Shown here piece by piece: positions 1 to 8,639 of a stretch of DNA of 64,000 bases; the stretch's first letter is position 1; every line of letters begins with the position of its first letter. The translations under genes were made by a program, and so were the position numbers. The notes beneath the pieces were generated by a model. It saw only the letters and a list, made by a program, of their open reading frames with translations, ran no database searches and was not told the origin of the DNA. The DNA is from an uncultured Lachnospiraceae bacterium (GTDB lineage Bacteria > Bacillota > Clostridia > Lachnospirales > Lachnospiraceae), in contig CAKRSV010000006.1 in assembly GCA_934401915.1 (NCBI GenBank), forward strand, positions 1 to 64,000, read 5' to 3'.

Positions 1-33
1 TTTTGAACGCAATGCATTTGATAAAAGAAAAAT

Positions 34-59
34 GGCTCTGGGATTTGCATCCCAGAGCC
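34..59. terminator. Strong hairpin near the left edge
   Basis: Perfect 11-bp arms (GGCTCTGGGAT / ATCCCAGAGCC) around a 4-base loop. A T-rich tract follows it only when read on the minus strand (positions 33 to 23). On the plus strand only GCTTTG follows. No minus-strand gene lies immediately upstream of it, so it may instead end a plus-strand gene lying left of the window. Which transcript it serves is not clear. Confidence 0.5.
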
Positions 60-85
60 GCTTTGTCTACAGTCTGAGCAAACAT

Positions 86-192
86 ATATTCAGAATATAT
101 GTTTGCGAATATTTGTTCGATTTTTTGCTTCAAAAGTATTGACACCGGAATGTATGTTCGATATAATGCAACTATCAAAGGAACAAACGTTC
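86..192 (+). promoter_or_regulatory. SigmaA promoter with LexA-type SOS boxes
   Basis: A near-consensus promoter is visible: TTGACA at 139-144, a 17-bp spacer, TATAAT at 162-167. GAACAAACGTTC at 181-192 matches the Gram-positive LexA core GAAC-N4-GTTC exactly and lies at the expected transcription start. Two one-mismatch versions are present: GAATATTTGTTC at 107-118 and GAATGTATGTTC inside the promoter spacer. A palindrome, AAACATATATT / AATATATGTTT, lies further upstream near 89-104. The arrangement predicts LexA repression of the next gene and induction by DNA damage. Confidence 0.75.
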
Positions 193-231
193 TGAATTGT
201 TACAGCGAGAGAAAGGTCTGGGGTGAACAAA

Positions 232-636
232 ATGAACAGAACATACGCAAGAGGATACAGATATCAGGAAGAAGATAGAAGTGAGCGGCGCATCCAGCAG
301 AACCGTATTCGGAGAAAGCGTGAGATCCGAAAGAATTTTCTGATTCTGGTCATGACGATCTGTCTGATATTTACGGGGACGATCACGATCAGCAGTTTCC
401 GCTCCAGCGCGAAGGATGAAACGACGCAGGCGTCTTATAAATACTATACGAGCATTACGGTTGCCAACCATGCAACGCTCTGGTCGATCGCACAGCAATA
501 TATGGACGAAGAGCACTATGCGTCGGTGGAGGATTATATTCAGGAAGTGAAAAAGATCAATTCCCTTGCCGACGACCAGATCTCTTATGGTGAGCATTTG
601 ATCATTCCTTATTACACTTCCGATTTTGTCAGCTAG
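232..636 (+). CDS. yneA: YneA-like LysM protein, probable SOS cell-division suppressor
   Basis: About 134 residues: a basic N-terminal tail, one membrane segment (roughly residues 36-55), and a C-terminal LysM-like domain with the TLWSIAQQY and GEHLIIPYY elements. The layout matches YneA-type proteins of Firmicutes, which halt septation during the SOS response from outside the membrane. The SOS boxes and sigmaA promoter directly upstream support this. GTG at 223 is an alternative start, but ATG at 232 sits about 8 bases after GGGG. The exact orthology is inferred from architecture and regulation. Confidence 0.7.
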   Translation: MNRTYARGYRYQEEDRSERRIQQNRIRRKREIRKNFLILVMTICLIFTGTITISSFRSSAKDETTQASYKYYTSITVANHATLWSIAQQYMDEEHYASVEDYIQEVKKINSLADDQISYGEHLIIPYYTSDFVS

Positions 637-690
637 ACTTTGACGATCTGTCGGTATCGCAGACGGACAGATGAGCCGGAGAGAGAAATA

Positions 691-740
691 CAAAGCCTGA
701 TCCTGCATGGTTTACTGCGGATCAGGCTTTGTGGGTTTTT
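691..740. terminator. Bidirectional terminator overlapping the recombinase 3' end
   Basis: Arms CAAAGCCTGATCC (691-703) and GGATCAGGCTTTG (719-731) flank a 15-base loop. GGGTTTTT follows on the plus strand. It separates two convergent genes. The right arm encodes the last residues of the minus-strand recombinase, so coding and terminator sequence are shared. Confidence 0.75.
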
Positions 741-1806
741 CACGCTTTTCCCGTAAGCGGACTTTGTCGGCGGCGTATCTGCGGCGTTCATCCTCCAGCG
801 CGGCGTAGTGCTTACGCGTGGTGTTTACATCCTTATGCCCCAGAACATCGGCTACCAGATATATATCGCCGGTTTCCCGGTAGAGAGAGGTTCCGTAGGT
901 ACTTCGCAGCTTGTGAGGCGTTATTTTTTTCAGACTGGTCACGGTGGCAGAGTATTTTTTAACCATGTTCTCGACTGCCCTGACTGAGATCCGTCTGTTC
1001 TGGAGGGAGAGAAACAGTGCATTTTCATGTCCCGACTGTGCAAGGATGTGTTCCCGTTCATCCAGATAATCATGCAGGGCTGTTTCGACCTCTTCCCCAA
1101 AATAGATGACGGCCTCATAGCCGCCCTTACGACGGACTTTGATTCCATTATTCTTAAAATCGACATCCTGGATGTCCAGACCGACACATTCCGAGACACG
1201 GATGCCTGTCCCCAGAAGGAGCGTCAGGATAGCGACGTCCCTGGTCTTGGTCATCTGATGGAATTTTAACTGTGCCTTGGTAAGTCCCGTTCCGTCCTCG
1301 ACCTGATCCAGCAGAATGGCAACCTCGTCGGCATCAAGGCGCACGATCTCCTTTTCGTGCATTTTGGGAAGCGGCACAAGAACCGCGGGATTCTGGGCGA
1401 TCAGCTCAGCCTGGAAATAATAGTTATAAAAGCTCCTGAGTGCCGCCAGTTTGCGTTTTTTGCCCCGCTCATTGTTCGTGTAGGTTTTGCCGTCCTTTTC
1501 ATAGTAGGACAGATATTCTATGTATTCTTCAATGTCCTCGCGGGTCAGCCGTTCCAGAATGGAAAGTGGAAAATCGGTGATCTCCATTTTGCTGCAGTAG
1601 CTGTTTTCGTCATGAAGATATTCAAAAAATACACGCAGGTCATAGGCGTATGCAAGCCTTGTCCGGGCGGAGGTATATTCTGTGATCGCCCGGAAAAAGG
1701 AATGACAAAATGAAGGAAGGGTGTCTAAAACCTCCCGCATCTTGCGGACATTGTCTATATTCTGCTGATCGTGGTAATTTGCGTTGCTGTTGTTTTTGAT
1801 CGTCAT
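712..1806 (-). CDS. Tyrosine recombinase (XerC/XerD-like)
   Basis: 364 residues with an N-terminal SAM-like core-binding domain (about 30-145) and a C-terminal catalytic domain (about 155-345). The full catalytic set is visible: Arg203 in TGIRVSE, Lys227 in RRKGGY, His298 and Arg301 in PHKLR, His324 in LGHKD, and nucleophile Tyr334 in RKHYA. It cuts and rejoins DNA through a 3'-phosphotyrosine bond. GAGG lies about 9 bases before the start. It is 20 bp downstream of the ttcA-like gene, apparently in one operon. Whether it is the host dif recombinase or a paralogue cannot be told. It is one candidate for the enzyme that integrates the inovirus at 8.9 kb. Confidence 0.88.
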   Translation of the reverse strand: MTIKNNSNANYHDQQNIDNVRKMREVLDTLPSFCHSFFRAITEYTSARTRLAYAYDLRVFFEYLHDENSYCSKMEITDFPLSILERLTREDIEEYIEYLSYYEKDGKTYTNNERGKKRKLAALRSFYNYYFQAELIAQNPAVLVPLPKMHEKEIVRLDADEVAILLDQVEDGTGLTKAQLKFHQMTKTRDVAILTLLLGTGIRVSECVGLDIQDVDFKNNGIKVRRKGGYEAVIYFGEEVETALHDYLDEREHILAQSGHENALFLSLQNRRISVRAVENMVKKYSATVTSLKKITPHKLRSTYGTSLYRETGDIYLVADVLGHKDVNTTRKHYAALEDERRRYAADKVRLREKREKPTKPDPQ

Positions 1807-1826
1807 CGTTTTTCGCCTCGTCTGTT

Positions 1827-2546
1827 TCAGATTTTCTGCCAGCCGTCAAGCTGACTGTTCTGTACTGCGGTGAACATGCGCTCTTTGACTCCGGGATTCT
1901 CCAGATTCAGATTGCGGATAAGCTGTTTGATATATTCGCGCCTGGTATGACCGTCCACGGGGCAGGGACTTTTTACCACAGGGACCTGATTCTTGCGGAC
2001 AAAGCCGATAATATCTGCCTCATTCAGATAGATCAGCGGACGGATCACAGTGATGCCAGTCCGGTCGAGATGGGTGACCGGCTGGAAGGTGTGCAGACGC
2101 CCTTCGTATAGCAGGGACATCATCATCGTTTCGATCACATCATCCTTGTGATGCGCATAGGCGATCTTGTTGCATCCGGCAGCAAGCATGGCTTCGTTGA
2201 GCGCGCCTTTTCTCATCTTCGCACAGAGAGAGCAGGGATTTGACTCCTTGCGGGTCTCAAATACGATCTGCGCGATCTCTGTCCGGACAATATGATAAGG
2301 AATGTTGAGTTCGTCGCACAACTGCTTTATCTGTTCAAGATGCAGGTTGTCAAAGCCAAGATCCACCGTCACGGCGCAGAGTGTAAAACGCTGCGGATAG
2401 AACCGCATCAGTCCGTGAAGTGCGTAGAGCAGTGTGAGACTGTCCTTTCCACCGGATATGCCGACAGCGATCCGGTCGCCGTTTTCAATCATATGATAGT
2501 CATCAATCGCCTGTCTGGCAAGGCTCATCAGCTGTTGTAATTTCAT
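1827..2546 (-). CDS. ttcA: TtcA-family tRNA 2-thiocytidine biosynthesis protein
   Basis: 239 residues. A PP-loop ATP pyrophosphatase motif SGGKDS is at 31-36. The CxxC pair Cys105/Cys108 (NPCSLC) and a later Cys195 (SPCPVD) are the positions used to bind an Fe-S cluster in TtcA/TtuA-type enzymes. Family members activate a tRNA base with ATP and replace oxygen by sulfur. AAAGGG lies about 9 bases before the ATG. It heads a short operon with the recombinase. The substrate position is inferred from the family. Confidence 0.82.
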   Translation of the reverse strand: MKLQQLMSLARQAIDDYHMIENGDRIAVGISGGKDSLTLLYALHGLMRFYPQRFTLCAVTVDLGFDNLHLEQIKQLCDELNIPYHIVRTEIAQIVFETRKESNPCSLCAKMRKGALNEAMLAAGCNKIAYAHHKDDVIETMMMSLLYEGRLHTFQPVTHLDRTGITVIRPLIYLNEADIIGFVRKNQVPVVKSPCPVDGHTRREYIKQLIRNLNLENPGVKERMFTAVQNSQLDGWQKI

Positions 2547-2669
2547 TCTATTAAACCCTTTCGCGGTAGTGATCCCAACGATAATTATACATTATTTTAG
2601 CAAAAAAATAATACAACTCAGCAAAAAAATGTTATACTTATAGCAGTACATTCTAAGCGAGGAAAAATA

Positions 2670-4058
2670 ATGAAATTCAAATTCGATAAGAAATACTTTT
2701 ACTGGGGACTTACGGCATTTCTGGTCATTGTTGCCGCTATCCTTTTTTATTATGTTCTTTTTCACAGGTCTAACCTGATGGATGGGTTGAGTACCTGCGT
2801 TGCTATTTCCATGCCGATCATTGATGGATTCGTTCTTGCCTATCTGCTCACACCGGTTTTGAACAAAATCGAGCGAAAGATCATCAAACCTTTGTATGCC
2901 AAGGCAAAGCTGCCTATGACAGAAAAAAACAGAAAGCGGATTCGTGGGCTTTCCATTCTTGCGACGATCGTACTGGTTCTGGTAGTTATGTATGAGTTCT
3001 TTTCGCTGGTGATACCAGAGGTGATCCGAAGCATTCAGAGCATCATCTTCCAGTTCCCGACATATCTTGACAATCTGACAAACTGGGCGCTTGGTCTTAT
3101 GAAAGACAACCCCGACATGGAAGATGTTGTAAATCAGCTTATCGACAGATATTCGGCAAAAATACTGGAATATCTCAACACCAATCTTTTGCCGCATATC
3201 AATGAGCTTCTCAAGACGCTCTCTCTGAGCGTGATAGGGATGCTCAAAGGACTTTGGAACTTTATTATCGGCTTTATCATTTCAATCTATGTGCTCGGCA
3301 GCAAGGAACGTTTTGCGGGGCAGGCAAAAAAGATCGCCTATGCGATCTTTGACCGGAAGGCGGGAAACGAGATCATTTCCGATTTTCGCTTTATCCACAG
3401 CACCTTTATCGGATTTGTAGGCGGAAAGATCGTCGATTCGATCATTATCGGAATCATCTGTTTTGTGTGTACCAATATTATAGGAACGCCGTATGCGATC
3501 CTCGTCAGCGTTATTGTCGGAGTCACCAATGTGATCCCTTTCTTCGGACCGTGGATCGGCGGTATTCCCAGCGTATTGCTGGTACTTATGGTAGACCCCA
3601 GGCAGGCGCTTTATCTTGCGATCCTGGTGTTTGTTATCCAGCAGTTTGACGGCAATTTCTTAGGACCTAAGATCCTGGGAGATTCCACCGGTCTGTCCGG
3701 ATTCTGGGTTATCTTCGCCATCACGATATTCAGCGGACTGTTCGGATTGCTCGGCATGATCGCCGGCGTGCCGATTTTTGCGGTCATCTACGCCGGTGTG
3801 AAAACCTTTATTAACCGGAAATTGAAAAAGAAAAATCTTCCCGTTGATACTGCAAAATACATGAATGTCGGCCGGATTGGAGAGGAAGACGAGTTTACAG
3901 AGTACATTCCGCCGGAGAAAAAGCACGGAAAGAAAACACATCAGAAGAAAGAAGTGCCTCCTACAGAGACAGTAGTGGGAGAGGAGCGAACGGTTCTGAC
4001 AGATCCGGATGGAGAAACGGTAGAAATTGTGGAAGAGTTCGTAGAGAAGAAAGAATAA
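2670..4058 (+). CDS. AI-2E family transporter
   Basis: 462 residues. There are several hydrophobic segments: two near the N-terminus (about 10-35 and 45-65), one near 90-115, a cluster from about 180 to 350, and the family signature QQFDGNFLGPKILGDSTGL in the C-terminal half. A charged cytoplasmic tail rich in Lys and Glu follows (about 385-462). Members of this family (PF01594) are permease-like proteins with varied roles, including Na+/H+ antiport and autoinducer-2 export, so the substrate cannot be called. RBS GAGGAAAAATA precedes the ATG. The next gene downstream is a dead dtd copy, and the intact dtd follows a truncated second copy of this gene. Confidence 0.85.
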   Translation: MKFKFDKKYFYWGLTAFLVIVAAILFYYVLFHRSNLMDGLSTCVAISMPIIDGFVLAYLLTPVLNKIERKIIKPLYAKAKLPMTEKNRKRIRGLSILATIVLVLVVMYEFFSLVIPEVIRSIQSIIFQFPTYLDNLTNWALGLMKDNPDMEDVVNQLIDRYSAKILEYLNTNLLPHINELLKTLSLSVIGMLKGLWNFIIGFIISIYVLGSKERFAGQAKKIAYAIFDRKAGNEIISDFRFIHSTFIGFVGGKIVDSIIIGIICFVCTNIIGTPYAILVSVIVGVTNVIPFFGPWIGGIPSVLLVLMVDPRQALYLAILVFVIQQFDGNFLGPKILGDSTGLSGFWVIFAITIFSGLFGLLGMIAGVPIFAVIYAGVKTFINRKLKKKNLPVDTAKYMNVGRIGEEDEFTEYIPPEKKHGKKTHQKKEVPPTETVVGEERTVLTDPDGETVEIVEEFVEKKE

Positions 4059-4136
4059 AGCCTGCCATGCAGATTGATCGCAGCGCCGGATCTGATCTTT
4101 TGCGAAAGGGCAAAGCGTTGTAGATTGGAGGTTATG

Positions 4137-4433
4137 ATGAAATTTTTAGTACAGCGCGTCACAAAGGCTGATGTGACGATTGATAAAAAATAACAGGAGA
4201 AATTCAAAAAGGATTTTTAGTTTTTGTTGGCGTTTCGCAGACAGATACCAGAGAAACCGCTGATAAAATGGTGAAAAAGCTGCTGAACCTCCGGCTGTTT
4301 GAAGATAAAAACGGAAAAACAAACCTCAGCATCGCGGATGTACAGGGCGAGCTGCTTGTCGGTGCAGATATGAAGGTATCCCTGCTTAATGACGGTCCGT
4401 TTACCGTAATGCTTGATTCGGATGAATTATTCT
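4137..4433 (+). pseudogene. Broken dtd copy (frameshift plus internal deletion)
   Basis: The reading starts like the intact dtd at 4868 (MKFLVQRV) after a GGAGG site, but stops at TAA 4191-4193. The A-tract before the stop has six A; a seventh would restore the frame and continue into matching dtd sequence. A second lesion removes about 51 codons, corresponding to intact residues 75-125, and with them the active-site SQFTLYA motif. The tail (GADMKVSLLNDGPFTVML) is conserved. The protein cannot function. It is diverged from the intact copy, so the duplication is not recent. Confidence 0.85.
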
Positions 4434-4841
4434 ACTTGGCATTCTGGTGTTTGCTATCCAGCAGTTTGACGGCAACTTCCTGGGGCCAAAAATTTTGGGC
4501 GATTCCACGGGCTTATTAAGCTTCTGGGTTATCTTTCCATCACGATATTCAGCGGCTTTTTCGGCCTTCTGGGCATGATAGCAGGCGTTCCTATCTTTGC
4601 GGTGATCTACGCCGGTGTAAAGGCGCTTACCAATAAGAAATTACGGAAGAAAGATCTGCCAACCGAAACCACTTCGTATATGACAGTCGGCAAGCTCGAA
4701 GAGAACGATGCCTTCACAGAGTATGTGCCGGAGACACGCAAGAAACATACCACCCGCAAAAAAACAGGAAGAAGTTATTATCAAAGAAGTTGTAGATCAG
4801 AAAATTATCTAAAGAAGAAATCATCGAAAAAGAAACAGTAG
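4434..4841 (+). pseudogene. Truncated, frameshifted second copy of the AI-2E transporter 3' end
   Basis: This fragment begins exactly where the dead dtd copy loses its stop codon. It matches the last third of the transporter at 2670 from IQQFDGNFLGPKILGDSTG onward, then GLLGMIAGVPIFAVIYAGVK and a Lys-rich tail. At least two small indels break the frame (near 4438 and 4535). With the broken dtd it is the residue of a duplicated transporter-dtd unit. Confidence 0.83.
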
Positions 4842-4867
4842 AAGAGAAAGACGGAGAGTAGTTTAAT

Positions 4868-5317
4868 ATGAAATTTTTAGTTCAACGGGTTTTAAATGCA
4901 AGCGTTGCAATCGATAATCAGACGGTAGGTTCTATAGATTCAGGATTTCTAGTTCTGGTGGGTATCTCTCAGGATGATACGCAGAAAGTTGCAGATAAAA
5001 TGATCAAGAAGCTTTTGAATCTGCGTATTTTTGAAGACGAAAATGGCAAAACCAATCTTAGCATCAAGGATGTCGACGGCCAGCTTCTGATCGTTTCGCA
5101 GTTTACATTATATGCAGACTGTAAACATGGCAACCGTCCTTCCTTTATCAATGCCGGTAAACCCGAACCCTCTAAGGAATTGTATGAGTACATTCTGAAA
5201 AGCTGTCAGGAACAGATTCCGGTTGTACAACATGGGGAATTTGGCGCTGATATGAAAGTTTCGCTGCTCAATGACGGACCGTTTACTGTAATGCTGGATT
5301 CAACGGAGTTATTTTAA
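4868..5317 (+). CDS. dtd: D-aminoacyl-tRNA deacylase
   Basis: 149 residues, the usual length for the family. SQFTLYAD at 77-84 and the Gly-cisPro loop NDGPFT at 135-140 are present. The enzyme frees D-amino acids wrongly attached to tRNA and so protects translation from D-amino acids. It follows the truncated transporter fragment by 26 bp. A terminator follows it at 5372. It is the functional member of a duplicated pair whose other copy, at 4137, is dead. Confidence 0.93.
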   Translation: MKFLVQRVLNASVAIDNQTVGSIDSGFLVLVGISQDDTQKVADKMIKKLLNLRIFEDENGKTNLSIKDVDGQLLIVSQFTLYADCKHGNRPSFINAGKPEPSKELYEYILKSCQEQIPVVQHGEFGADMKVSLLNDGPFTVMLDSTELF

Positions 5318-5371
5318 AATTTAAAAAGGTGTTCAATCAAAAAATCAATGGCATTAAGTTAAAGATGATAA

Positions 5372-5418
5372 AGAGAAGTTTGCATCATTGTTCGATATTA
5401 ACTTCTCTTTCTTTTTTA
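5372..5418 (+). terminator. Rho-independent terminator after dtd
   Basis: Arms AGAGAAGTT (5372-5380) and AACTTCTCT (5400-5408) are followed by a T-rich run to 5418. It closes the dtd transcript. Confidence 0.75.
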
Positions 5419-5603
5419 TATTACAGATAAAATTCTATATATCTCATTTGTATGTTTGTAAGGACTTTAACATAGTGCTAGAATGGAAAAACTACATATT
5501 TTCATTGTGCCAGCAGTCAATACAAACGTCTGGGGCAAAACTTTTTGATTACGGTAGTGGTGAAATCAATAAAATTTTAATTATCAGAAGGAGGCATCAG
5601 TTT

Positions 5604-6395
5604 ATGCAGCAGGAATTCATTACAGTAACCTTCAATCGTATTAAGATTACTATCCGGCGTGCAGATATTCTCTATGTGATTATGTCAGGTGACCATTGTA
5701 CGATTCACATGCTTGATGGAAATGTTTACCGTTGCCGAATGACACTAAAAGAATTAAAGAAGCAGTTGAATGAAGAGTTCATGGAAGTAAAACGTGGCTG
5801 TATGATAGCTGTGTCTGCAATCAGTGATATTGGAAACACAATTTTGCTGTGTAATGGTGAGGAAATTTGTTATACAAAGCGGAAAAAAAGGGTGCTCAGA
5901 GAAGAACTGCAGAAAAAACAGGAGCTTATGATTGTAAAGCTCAATGAAAAAAAGCTGCCGCTGACAGAAGAAGAATATTGCCAATATTATAAGATATGTG
6001 ATGATTTTCCTTTTGCATTTACGGATATAGAAATGATATTTAATGAAGAAAAAAGGGCAGTGGACTGGATTTTTCGATATGGGAATGAAGAATTGGCTAT
6101 CCTGGAAAAGCTGCCGTTAGACAAGCTGATTGGAAGTTCCTTTTCCAGCCTTTTCGCTAATATGGACGCAAAATGGCTTCGAGGTTATGAACGGGCAATC
6201 TTGTATGGTGAAACATTGGAAATCATGGAGTATAGTCCTGAAATAGATAAGAATTTGAAAATTATATGTTTTCCAACATTTCCAGGGCATTGTGGATGTA
6301 TTTTATTTGATACAGACAAGCTGAGATATATAAGTGAGGGAAATCATCTGGCTAAATTGGTTGTAGTTTCCGTGAAAACGAATTCTATTAAATAA
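5604..6395 (+). CDS. LytTR DNA-binding regulator with a C-terminal PAS-like domain
   Basis: 263 residues from ATG 5604, which follows AAGGAGG with good spacing. The frame is open further upstream but has no better start. Residues 1-100 match a LytTR domain (ITVTFNRIKITIRRADILYV, then the LKELKKQL segment and VKRGCMIAVSAI). Residues 130-240 look like a PAS-type sensor fold. There is no receiver domain, so this is probably a one-component regulator sensing a small molecule. The region is AT-rich compared with the flanking core genes. It lies just upstream of an alkylsulfatase-like gene whose upstream region holds LytTR-type direct repeats. Confidence 0.72.
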   Translation: MQQEFITVTFNRIKITIRRADILYVIMSGDHCTIHMLDGNVYRCRMTLKELKKQLNEEFMEVKRGCMIAVSAISDIGNTILLCNGEEICYTKRKKRVLREELQKKQELMIVKLNEKKLPLTEEEYCQYYKICDDFPFAFTDIEMIFNEEKRAVDWIFRYGNEELAILEKLPLDKLIGSSFSSLFANMDAKWLRGYERAILYGETLEIMEYSPEIDKNLKIICFPTFPGHCGCILFDTDKLRYISEGNHLAKLVVVSVKTNSIK

Positions 6396-6407
6396 AAATG
6401 TCGTTTT

Positions 6408-6436
6408 ACCGCTTATTGCGCTGATTTACCGCAATG
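6408..6436 (+). promoter_or_regulatory. Possible LytTR-type direct repeats upstream of the sulfatase gene
   Basis: ACCGCTTAT (6408-6416) and ACCGCAATG (6428-6436) are direct repeats with an 11-bp spacer. LytTR/AgrA proteins usually bind two 9-bp repeats separated by about 12 bp; the first repeat fits the published pattern at eight of nine positions, the second less well. The site lies between the LytTR gene and the sulfatase gene. The link is inferred. Confidence 0.35.
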
Positions 6437-6572
6437 AAAATGTTGTTTCGCGATGGTTTACTTGTTCCTTCAATATATTCATGATATATTTCTATTGGTT
6501 ATAGCTCTAGCGAATAAATTAAGATTTACAGCAGAGAATATTTGAATTTTTGTTGAAAAGGAGAAACATATC

Positions 6573-8639
6573 ATGAAAAGGAAAAAAGCAGTTACTTTGG
6601 TTGCTGTCGTATTGACACTAACGATGACGGTTTGTGGCTGTTCGACCACAATTAGCGAATCAAAGTTAACAGAGGAAAGCGAACCGACTACGAACACCGA
6701 ATCAGAATTAACAGAAGAAAGCGAACCGGCCACAATTACTGAATCAGAATTAACAGCGGAAAGCAAACCGGCAACTCAGTATACGATTGATGCAAATCAG
6801 GAAGTTTATGCATTACTGGATTTTAAGGATACTGCGGAGTTTGAGAATGCTACAAAAGGTCTGATTGCTTCGCCGGATTCTTTGGATATTTATGATGAGA
6901 ATGGGAAGATTGTATGGAGTCAGACGGCGTATGCTTTTCTGGACCAGGATGCTCCGGATACAGCTAATCCAAGCCTTTGGAGAGATACACAGCTGAATCA
7001 TATTTATGGTCTTTTTGAAGTGACCGATGGGATTTATCAGGTGCGTGGCTATGATATGTCAAATATTACTTTCATAAAAGGCGATACGGGATGGATTGTA
7101 GTAGACCCGCTGATGAGTGTAGAGTGTGCAGAAGCGGCATTTGCATTGGTGGAGGAAAATCTTGGCACTTTCCCTGTAAAGGCAGTGATTTACAGCCACT
7201 CCCATATTGACCATTTTGGTGGAGTCAAGGGAATTGTTTCGGAAGAAGACGTACAATCCGGCAATGTGCAGGTAATTGCACCGGAAGGCTTTGAGAAGCA
7301 TGCTGTCAGCGAGAATATTTACGCCGGTACTGGTATGGGACGCAGAGCAAGCTATCAGTATGGAACAATGCTTGAGGCTGGTGAAACAGGCTCCCTTGCC
7401 ATTGGTATTGGTATGGGTCAGTCCAAGGGCAGCGCAAGCTATATTTCTCCTACACTTGAAATTACACAAACTGGCGAGAAGCATACCATTGATGGAGTGG
7501 AAATTGAATTCCAGCTTACTCCGGGCACTGAAGCACCGGCAGAGATGAATTTCTGGATTGAATCCCAAAATGCTTTGTGGATGGCTGAAAACTGCACGGG
7601 AACACTCCACAATCTGTACACACTCCGCGGAGCTCAGGTTCGTGACGGAAACGCATGGGCAGAGTACATTATGGAATCGCTGGCTCTTTATGGTAATCAG
7701 GTGGAGGTAGTATTTCAGTCCCATAACTGGCCACATTGGGGAAATGATACGATTCAGGAATATATGATTAATACTGCGGCTGTATATAAGTTTATTAACG
7801 ACCAGACATTGCTTTATATTAATGAAGGTTATACGGAAACAGAGATTGCCAATATGATTCAGCTTCCGGAGGAACTGGAGAAAGTTTGGTATACGCGTCA
7901 GTATTACGGTACCGTTTCCCATAATTCGAAAGCGGTATATGAGAAATATATGGGGTGGTATGATGGTAATCCTATCCATCTTGCTGAACTTACCCCATCG
8001 GATTATGCCCAAAAGCTGGTAGAATATTTCGGGGACACAGATGCTGTTCTTGAAAAAGCCAAAGAAGATTATGCCAAGGGAGAATATCAATGGGTTGCCC
8101 AGATTACTAATACGCTGGTTTATGCTGACCCGGAAAATATGGATGCACGTTATCTGTGTGCAGATGCTTTAGAGCAATTAGGATATCAGGCTGAAGCTGG
8201 TCCATGGCGCAATGCTTATCTTTGTGCTGCACAGGAGTTGCGGAATGGTACGAACTCCGATGAGGCAACACGGGCCAATGGCAACGGTGATGTTGTTTTA
8301 CATATGACACCTGATATGATTCTGGATTATCTGGGAATTCTTATAGATACAACTAAGGCACCTGATTTGACTTTTACAGCAAATCTTATATTACCGGAAG
8401 GCAATTATGTACTCCGTGTGAAAAATGGTGTACTTCTTTATCAGAAGGATATACAGGATGCGGATGCAGATGTGACATGGACTACCAAACGTGCCGGACT
8501 GTTGTCTGTTGTGCAGAAAAACGCAGAGAACGTTGCAGCTTTAATTGAGCAGGAAGGGGATGAGACCTACCTGACACGATTGATGGATGCCGTTACTGTT
8601 ACAGCAGAGTATAAATATTTTAATATTATTGAACCATAA
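6573..8639 (+). CDS. Secreted alkylsulfatase-like metallo-beta-lactamase-fold lipoprotein
   Basis: 688 residues. The N-terminus is a lipoprotein-type signal ending near Cys23 (TVCGC). A Thr/Glu/Ser-rich linker follows (about 28-68), made of three near repeats of ESELTEESEPAT. The core has the zinc signature HSHIDH at 209-214, preceded by the strand WIVVDPLMS. A helical dimerisation-like region and a C-terminal SCP2-like part (about 560-688) match the SdsA1/BDS1 alkylsulfatase layout. Such enzymes hydrolyse sulfate esters. Anchoring outside the cell suggests action on an external substrate, possibly host or dietary sulfate esters; that is inference. GAAAAGGAG lies before the ATG. The LytTR regulator upstream is the likely controller. 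Confidence 0.8.
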   Translation: MKRKKAVTLVAVVLTLTMTVCGCSTTISESKLTEESEPTTNTESELTEESEPATITESELTAESKPATQYTIDANQEVYALLDFKDTAEFENATKGLIASPDSLDIYDENGKIVWSQTAYAFLDQDAPDTANPSLWRDTQLNHIYGLFEVTDGIYQVRGYDMSNITFIKGDTGWIVVDPLMSVECAEAAFALVEENLGTFPVKAVIYSHSHIDHFGGVKGIVSEEDVQSGNVQVIAPEGFEKHAVSENIYAGTGMGRRASYQYGTMLEAGETGSLAIGIGMGQSKGSASYISPTLEITQTGEKHTIDGVEIEFQLTPGTEAPAEMNFWIESQNALWMAENCTGTLHNLYTLRGAQVRDGNAWAEYIMESLALYGNQVEVVFQSHNWPHWGNDTIQEYMINTAAVYKFINDQTLLYINEGYTETEIANMIQLPEELEKVWYTRQYYGTVSHNSKAVYEKYMGWYDGNPIHLAELTPSDYAQKLVEYFGDTDAVLEKAKEDYAKGEYQWVAQITNTLVYADPENMDARYLCADALEQLGYQAEAGPWRNAYLCAAQELRNGTNSDEATRANGNGDVVLHMTPDMILDYLGILIDTTKAPDLTFTANLILPEGNYVLRVKNGVLLYQKDIQDADADVTWTTKRAGLLSVVQKNAENVAALIEQEGDETYLTRLMDAVTVTAEYKYFNIIEP

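Noticed and set aside
2592..3197. Minus-strand frame of 201 codons opposite the AI-2E transporter
   Set aside because: It is antisense to a clear membrane protein and has no recognisable domain.
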